Of a stretch of DNA of 64,000 nt, positions 51,380 through 60,300 are shown in pieces; position 1 is the first letter of the stretch; every line of letters starts with the position of its first letter. The notes under the pieces are model-generated. The model was not told the origin of the DNA. It searched no databases and saw nothing but the letters and a program-made list of their open reading frames with translations. Source of the DNA: Chamaelirium japonicum. Lineage: Eukaryota; Streptophyta; Magnoliopsida; Liliales; Melanthiaceae. A program made the position numbers and the translations under genes. The stretch lies in contig OX393553.1 of the NCBI GenBank assembly GCA_947650365.1, forward strand, positions 62,743,055 to 62,807,054, given 5' to 3'.

Positions 51380-54300
51380 AAATGAACACATCCAGAGAGG
51401 CCAGTAGAATATTAAAGAAGACATTATATCAGCCGTCAAGTATGACAACTTTATTTGAAATATATCGGAGGTAAAGTTAAAGACCTACTCTAATCCACAA
51501 GAAAGGCATATTTCCCTGAAGGAATTTCCATGCAATTCAGCAAGTTTCTCCCTCGGTATTCCAGATCGAAGATGAAGGCTATCAACATTCTGTCAAATAC
51601 GAGTTCCAATACAATTGTAAGACTAGGTGCACAAATTAAAATGAATAACCTATGAAGTTCATGATAAGCTCACAGCAAAGTATAATTAACACTCATTGTG
51701 GAATGCTTGTGAATTAGCTACTTTATGTACCATGTTAGCACTTCAATATCCCGTACTTTTGTGGAGAACCAACTTGGAAACCAGGTTTAAGTATAGAACC
51801 CATATTGTCACTTTGTTCCTGAAATGCAATAGTTTAGTTACACCTGGGAGTGGGTCTATTACCCCTTTCATTGTGATCCTTACATTAACCATGAGAAATT
51901 TAACAATATGAAAGATTGTCACAATAATTAGACAAACTAGAATTGATTAATTTCAATAAGGGATCTACGGATAAGAATGTTTTGTGTCCAAGAGGTAAAT
52001 TTGAGGATCTGGGTAATACTAGAGCAAGTCATAATGCACAATCTAGGCAAAATTCATCAAGATGATGCCCGGCATGTAAAAGGTGCTGCTTAAACTAAGG
52101 CACCTTTCTAAAGAGTAACTAAACTAACTCATTAAGCAACTAGAAATGTGATGATTCTTGTGTTCTAGGGATCCAAAAATCCAAAAGCAAAAATGGCAAA
52201 TAAATCAAAGATAAAAAGGAAGGGGAAATCGACTGTGGGTTGAAAAACTATCACCCGCTCGTTGTCCACGTGGCTTCATAGATGATCAACACGTGGGATC
52301 GCGAATACTCGGTACAAGCCAGCCTAGAGGTAGATTGAACACAATACGAAAGAGGTATCCAAGGAAACGGACTAAGCTCTGCTCAGCTAGCAATGGACAC
52401 GAGGAACACGGCCCATGGCGACCGCGCAAGTCTGACTAGGGCTGCAACTCTGGTTGAGTTGAGGTCAACCCTAACCCAACCCTAAATTACAAAATGTCAA
52501 ACCTAACCCAACCTCGGGTTGAAAAAACCCAACCCTAACCCTAACCCAACCCAAGGAACCACTCCCTAACCCAACTCAACCAACCTAAATTGGCCCGATT
52601 TGGGTAGGGTTGGGTTGGGTTCAGTCGGTTAGATTGGGTCCCTGAAACAAAACTATTACGGCATGGAGAGATCATTGGTTGCTGCTAGAATCAAGGGCTT
52701 GAGTTTTGGATTATTAGATTGTGGCAGACAAGGTTCGAAATTTCCATTTCGGTCAATATTTCGACCTCCTGGAAAATGGAAATATTTCGTGGAAATATTT
52801 CGATAGTGTGGAAATATTGTGATTTGATGGAAATGGTGGAAATATTGATTTTTTAATGGAATTTTTGAATGAAACTCTGGATAGTCATAAACTAAGTATA
52901 GATACACGTTTTAGAACACTCAGATAATATTTATACCCTATCTACGGGTGTAAAGCATCACAAAGCATGTATTTAGTATTTGAGTCTGTGAGTCTTGTGC
53001 AGTCTTGTTTGGTCCTGTTTTGATCTATGTTTTTAAAATGCTTTTTAATCTTTTTTGTGGAGAAAAATATTTCCAAAATAAAGATTAGTTGATTGTTAAA
53101 TAAATGCTTCAAACGATTTTGAAAATGAACTTAAAACAAGAAAGTTGTGCAAGTTTGAAATCGTGCAAAAATTATGCTGAAATGCAAAACACTGTTTTTT
53201 TACTAAGTCTGAAAAAATGAGTTTTTATAAAGAAAAGTTTTTATACATTCAAAATTTTCTTTGACGGACCATGGTTTTCTAGATGTACTTGTAGTTCTAC
53301 ATCTTGTGGAATTTTTTGAGCTAAAAATGAGTTGATTTAACCACTTTTCTCAACATACAAATTTTATGAAAAACCGAAAAAACTGTTTTCTCCTACTAAA
53401 ACTGAAAACCTACTTTTTGATTCACTTGGTTTTTGATTTTTTTGATATTTTTATTGAAATCAAATGGGGGGGTATTTGCTTATTTACATATAATAACTTA
53501 AAGTAAATGGAGAAAATAAAAATTAAGTAAGACGACATTTACTTAAATGTTATTATATGTAAATAAGCTGCTGAAACCGAAACCCCCAGTCCCCTTTCAT
53601 AACCAGTCAGTCCCAACATTTCGGTGTTTAAATCCCGAAATGTCTCGAAATTTCACGAAATGTCCCGAAATATCCACGAAATATCGCGATATTTCGTGGC
53701 AACAAATATATCGCACGAAATATCGCGATATATCGCGATATTATCGTGAATCCTATTTCGTTCGATATCACACTACGAATTTCGTGCCGAGGTTTGAGAA
53801 AACCGAAATATTTCGCGATATTTCGCGAAATATGTCGAGATTTTGTACCTTGGTGGCAGAGGACATTGACGTCTGTATTTAGAAGAAACACTTTCACATA
53901 GGGAAGTTGCAAGCCCCTTGCATCACAAACAAATAAATGATTATAAGAGATAGCTTTGATTCCAAGGTCCAGAGAATGGAATACATTTAAAATACAAGCT
54001 TTGTTTAGACAGTTGTGCAAAGAAAGATCCTCACAATCAAGAAACTTGCTAAATGAGGAACCTATATGAAGAAGAAATTATCATTTTGGTAAAGAATGAA
54101 TCATGTATTCCCCAATTAGATCATATGTTTTCTTGAGGGTTGTTTGGCAACAAGATATTGAGATTGGACATGATTTGTCATCTTGACCAAGAGGTACTTT
54201 ATCATTGAATTTTGTCATGGAAATTGACATCTTATATCAAAAACTAGGAAAGAAGGCAGAGAAGGATAATGGAGGAAACTCTAAAAAGACAATCTTTCCA

Positions 54301-57300
54301 TATTCAATAACCGAGAATTTGAAAAATATTTTTTGTATGTCATCAGATATATTGTGGTTAACAGTTTCGACCGACTAAAAGACACAAACAAACCAGCCGA
54401 AATGTAAATGTTTTCAGCTTTATCAACCAAAATTGGCCAAAAACATGATTTTCAATTCTGTCTGGCCAAAAATTAGAAAGAAAATATTTAATGCAAAATT
54501 TCCCATACCAGCAATTTGGCCTCGTCAAGCTAGGAAGCATAGGTTTGGAATAAAAGACACCCCTATGTTTGATGGATTATGATATTCCTTCGCTTTATGA
54601 GTGCTATCGTTGTAATCAAACCATTGACAACCTATCAAACTGTGTTGCGAACATTAGAGAGTTTTGAACATCACTGCATTGATGAATACATTATCGATCA
54701 TGTTATAGGAATAAATGTTGAGGACTAATCATTCAAAATTATTGAATCATGCCTTCTGGTATTTTCATGAAACCCTTCATCTTCAAATTCTGCATTTCTA
54801 CTATGGCGCATAGACAATATTCTTAGTTCTCTATCAATCCATAATTAGTTCACAGAAATCCGTCACATACAATTTTTGTTTTCATGAATGCAAGCACAAG
54901 TCCAGTCAAGTTTATATCCGGAGATCCGGACTAACATAAATTGTTAATCACAAAAATAACGGGGAATATGTTTTCAATGAGCCGGGGTAGCTTAACAAAA
55001 CTATATAATTTTTGTTCTCCTCACATTCTTGTCCACATGCAAATTTCTTTCTTATATAAGAACACCACACTATTATGTCATATACTTCACTACTTTTGAA
55101 GAACATCAAAATGGAATCCCTTCACTCTCATTCAAATACAAGCCTCTGAACTTTATAGGATGATGAATAGAATACGAAACCGAAAGCTGGAGTTACATAA
55201 TAGGCCTACGTGAGGCAGCGTTGATGTATGTAGAAAAGCTGATTACTGTTTTCAGCTGTGCACGAAAATTGATGCATCTGATTGAAAAAATAATTAGTTC
55301 ATCTTGTTGCTCTTTTTATTCTGAACAACTTCTGTTCTTATTTCATGTCGATCGGATGAGTGAATCGTAAGTTATGATCATTTCTATTGTAGGCTAACTC
55401 AAGTGCGAGAGTAGTGTTCTCACCAACTTTGCTAAGTGGCTAATTAGTAAATGAAATAGGCATCGTCGGATGGGTCTCATCAAAGGATGAGATTAAAAGA
55501 ACTTTAACTCGCGATCAATGGACGCGATTAAAGATCCTTCGGGATGGATGGATGGGATCAAAAGAAAGCCCAAGAGAACCCAAAACCTAACCCTAGCCGC
55601 ACCCCCTCTCCCCCCTTTCTTCCGTGCGGCTGCCTCGGTTGGCGTGCCCGCAGGAAGGAGTGGACGCTTCCTCCCCTTCGGTCGGTTCTCTCTCCTTTTC
55701 TCTTTCCTTTCTTTCTTTGGATAGGATAGATCCAGGGCCCCGGGCCCCTCCACTTGATCTAACGGCTCCTATGCATCTCCTATGAAACCCTAATCTTATT
55801 AAAAGGGATATTTGATAGAGTATTTTCACATCTAAATTTTGGAAAAATAAACCCTTATTTTCCTCGAGTGTTCTTCGCAGGATCAAGAAAACCTTCTTCA
55901 ACGAATTTTCCTCGCATCTTTGTCTCTTCTTCTTGATCATTGGCTTCGATCTCCCCGCCCGACTTCATCTCGTTTCTAGCAAATGATCACTGCTAGAAGG
56001 CTTCTACCTCATAGATCGTCATCAACTTGGCTTTGGATATCCCTCTTCTCGATCACACTCGTCCCTCCGCCACTTCATCTCAAGCATCGGGCGTTCCTCA
56101 CACAGTCGGGTTTCGCCAAGGTATTTTTTGGGTTACGGTCATCAGGTATCTTCTATCCCAAGGTAGCCATAGGAATAGATCCTGATTTTCTTGACCTTAC
56201 GGCCATTTTATTGCTCTTCATTAAGATTTTTTTGTTTGTTGTCCTTTCATCACAGCAGTCCTATTTTGGCCTAAAAACCCTCCCGGTTGCATGAAAAGTT
56301 AGATCCATCCATTGGGGGACTTATCCGAAGTTTATGCCTATGTTTTGATCATCTTTTTGTTAATTTCAACATGTTTAAATATCAAATCTGATCTGAAATT
56401 GAATGTTAGCAAGGCCATAAATATTATAAGTGTGATCTTTGAGTAGCTAGACTTGCTTGTATTCATTGGAGACTTGCTTAGTTACTAATTTATAAAATTA
56501 CGCACTTATAGTATTGTCGAAAACATTGTTTAAATCTCACTTTAATCTTTCATTTGTATGCATTCATTAATTTAGCAAATTCATCTGCATCAAGCGTCAT
56601 GGGTGTTTCTCTTCGATCTAATATGTTATGTGGCTACAACTAATTCTATCAAGTGTCATCGATGTCAAAAATCCTCGAAGCAACTAATTTTTTCATATCT
56701 TCTTTTACTAAAGGAGCAATGCATAATTACACCAGCCTTGTAGTTCCCAGTCAACAAATTCTAATACCCCAGTCCCCATAATTTTCTTCACCAATAGAAC
56801 CAATTTATTCTATCAAAAAAAAAAAATAGAACCAATTTATCATGCAGATTTTGCGTAAGCCATTAGCACAAATCAACACATTGCTTTACTTAAATTACTT
56901 CTTCCAACAAAAAAACCAAATTGTCGGGGAGGAATTCTCAAAAAAAAAAAAAAAAAACAAATTGCTCTGGGTAAAATAACTGCTGTATAGATTACTTTGA
57001 ATATTCACCTAGGTAGAAGACTGGGTATAAGATTAAGCATGAGTAACATATTGACATTACCTGGCTTATAATAAACTTCAGGATACCAGCTCTCTCCAAT
57101 TCAACTAAAGCCATATGAGTCAAACTTGGCATAGCACGATTAAATGGTAGTGATGCTTCGGGCACCCCCTTACCCTCACGCTGCATCATGAAATACGCAA
57201 ATCAGTAAATCGTTTACAGAAAGGATACATATTTCAAACAGTGTATCAAAAAATTGCATACTAATAAGCAATTTGTTAGCACACCGCTCAGTAGCATTCT

Positions 57301-60300
57301 CCATAACTAATCACGAAGTGTCAATCCAAATCATGCACTGAAAACTTATAGTTCATGAAGACCATAAGTTGACTAGGAGTTTTGATTCCAATAGAGAGTT
57401 TTAAATATTCTTCCATAAATATTCCCATATTAGGTATAAATACCATATGTATTGATTTAACTTATGGGAAAATATTTAGAAATATGGATGCCTCTGTCAT
57501 GATATTACATGATTTTAGCTTTCAAACCAGAATTATAAGATTATCATGAGTTTCAGCATAGTTGGTGTTTTCTTTTAATATATTGATGCACATTCAAAAA
57601 ATGTTTCATGAACTTCAAGTTTTTCGGTAATGTTTTAGAAAACAAAAAAGCTTTAAAAGCCAACAAAAGAGCCCTGAAAAGAGGCCCCAATCACAAGAGT
57701 GAGAAAAGCCACATTGAGGCTGATATGTTATTTCCTATTAGAGTGTGGTTTCTTATTTGGGGGCTTTTTTGGGTATGATGGCGGGGAAAGTACCCCGAAG
57801 TGTGGCACTTGGGTGTGCCAATTACAAGAGAGGAGAGGGAAGAGGTGAGGATCGGACGCCGTATGACACTTCAAAAAACCACACATACTATGCTGATTTC
57901 TTTACTAAAAACTGAACTCTTACATCATGGGCAGCCCCACTTTATACAAGAAAAAGAGAAACCAATAACAATCCTATCCTACACTCAAAGGGATTCTATT
58001 GTTTACTTTGTACTTTTCCATATGTAATCAGCAAATGAGAAAAATAAATAAGAAGCTCAACCAGTCTTCCATCAGAGAAAATCTCCTTGAACCGTCAGAT
58101 GGTGAGATATCCCATGAGATTGCTTGAATACAGGAGAGAATTATAAAAAAATTGTGAGACATTAGGCACTGCATGGAGCGCTATGAGAAAAAAATACGCT
58201 AGGGAATATTTTCCCTCATGGGGAACCAAAATCCAAGCTCAGCCCAAAGCCTAGCCCAGCAGAGAGGTCCTTTGGCTCGGATCCCAAAACATGAATTTTA
58301 TTATTTTGAATTAATTATTAAGCTTATATTAGGAATTTTTCGTTGCATATGGTTAAGAGTTTGGTTTGAATTAGGAAGTCCAATATTGTTAAGATTAGTA
58401 GTATCATCTTTTGGGTTTGCTAGTTTATTCAAAGTGGCCAAGGACTCCTATCATAATCAGCTATGAGATTAACCAAAAAAAATACATATATTGTTGGAGG
58501 ATGTAATGACTTCTTTCAAGTGTGAGAGCATGTCCATGAAGTTGTCCAATGTAAGGCTATGGGTGTGAGGCTCGTGCAATCATTTGTTCCTTCTCTCACT
58601 ATTTCTCGGCATCTCTAGATCTCTATTAGCATTCTTTCTCTCTTTCTCCGTATCTTTCTCACTATATCTCTCTAGCATTCTGGCTCTCTCACAATATAGC
58701 ACCAAGAAAAGAACAAATAAGGGAATTTGTGCAAAAAGAACAAATAGGGGAATTTGTGCTTCTTGTTTACAGCATCACAGAGAAGAAGGGGAAAAACACA
58801 TCAATAGCTTTCATCATCATCGCCAACGTCTATTGCAACAGTCGAAACCCATTCTCCCTTCCCTATTGATACCCCAAAGAAGGAACCCTGGCACTCGCAT
58901 ACAAGCACACTTCTAGTTTAAAATCCCTCTTTGAATCAATACTGCAAGCAACAGCTATCGACCGACCTTCATTTGTTGTTGTCTCCACAGACAAGAACTG
59001 CCAGCTGTGTTGTCGTTGTCCGTCGCCTATTTGCTTGAGCCAACCTGGTTTTAACCCTTTTGAAATAAACCCAAACCTAATACCTTTATTTAAAACCTAA
59101 TCCAATAAACGGTAAACCTATTACTCATGTAATTCTTCTAATATCCACCCATATAAATTAATGCTAAAATGCAATAGCATGTCAGAACCTGACGCTACTG
59201 CAATCAGACCAACTATACCTAAAATAGACCAGTTAACCTTTTTTCAAGTCCATATCTTGAGATCCACAAGACCGATTTCAACGATCTTGGATTCTTTAGA
59301 AACCCTCGATGAGCCCAATCAAACTACAAAATCCTTGCAGCATTTGGGAAGCCGAATTTGCATTGGTGACCCATTCTTTTACTGAAAATCCTTGGTCAAT
59401 TATATGATCTAGAACCCCTAGGAACAGTGAGACTTGAAATTTAGTGGGACACACTGGCCCCCTCTCCCGTCCTACATTAGATTTGGTCTCATAGCGCTTC
59501 TGCTTCCTCTGGAGCAAACTAGTCATACATCATTCTTGTTGTGAAGCCTTCTTTGGGACGGACTCTTTCTAGAGCCATCCGATGTAGAGATAGCATGGTC
59601 CGGCTGCAAGCTATGAGAAAATCGAACGAAAGAGAGGAACATGAGAGAGAGGAAAGAGGAAATAATGAAATTGTTGCTTTATGTCACATGATAGCTGGTT
59701 TAAGTGAAAGAGAGGTCCCACCCGATTTTGAAAAAACATGATAGCTGGTTATATGTGAGAAAGCTTTTCAGGCTTGAACCTCAAATCGGGTTGGGATTGG
59801 CCCTTATCTTTTATATAATTGTATAAACTATGTACATATGATATAGCATCATAAGAATAATGGTACAATATGGGTACTCGTAAAAACACTATATACATGT
59901 CCAAAGCCATAGAGAGCCTGATGATCAAAATGCCATCCTCGTATTTATTGTAGAATAATCTTCTTTCAGAAAGTAGAAAAGAGTGACACAAGACTATTTT
60001 CTTCAGGTTAGGACAACTACCGTTGCTCCTGTGTTTCATATCACATGCATGGATGTTGTCATACTTCTAGAGGCTCCATCGAAATAGATCTCCCAGTGAG
60101 TAAATTTGTCGAAAAGGTCTATGATGATTGGCGTCATTTGGAACATAAGAAATTCGCCAGTCCTTCACCCTTGATGGCAGGGTTATAAATCTCGGCCGAT
60201 ACCGGTACGGTACTGCATCCGATCCCGATACCTGGCCCGTACTGGTCCGTATCGGCCGGTTCAGGCCGGTACCGACCGGTACGGCCCGGTACCGACAAGT

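Larger units (their letters stand above)
50833..51488 (-). other. SRT1 intron 4, 656 nt, mostly a MITE
   Basis: A TIR element fills about 50884-51290, and a 34-bp perfect inverted repeat around (TA)n (51272-51407) lies between it and exon 4. Only about 50 bp at the acceptor side and about 80 bp at the donor side are non-repeat. Confidence 0.8.
51590..57060 (-). other. SRT1 intron 3, 5471 nt
   Basis: Contains an AACCCTAACCC-rich repeat with inverted halves (about 52440-52640), the intact copy 2 of the ATATTTCG hAT-like element, and a GC-rich LTR-like region (55485-56290). 53861-55480 and 56300-57060 show nothing recognisable. Confidence 0.7.

Noticed and set aside
52440-52640. Telomere-like CCCTAA repeats
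   Set aside because: Only short runs mixed with CCCAACCC; the two halves are inverted, which fits a TIR repeat better than an interstitial telomere.
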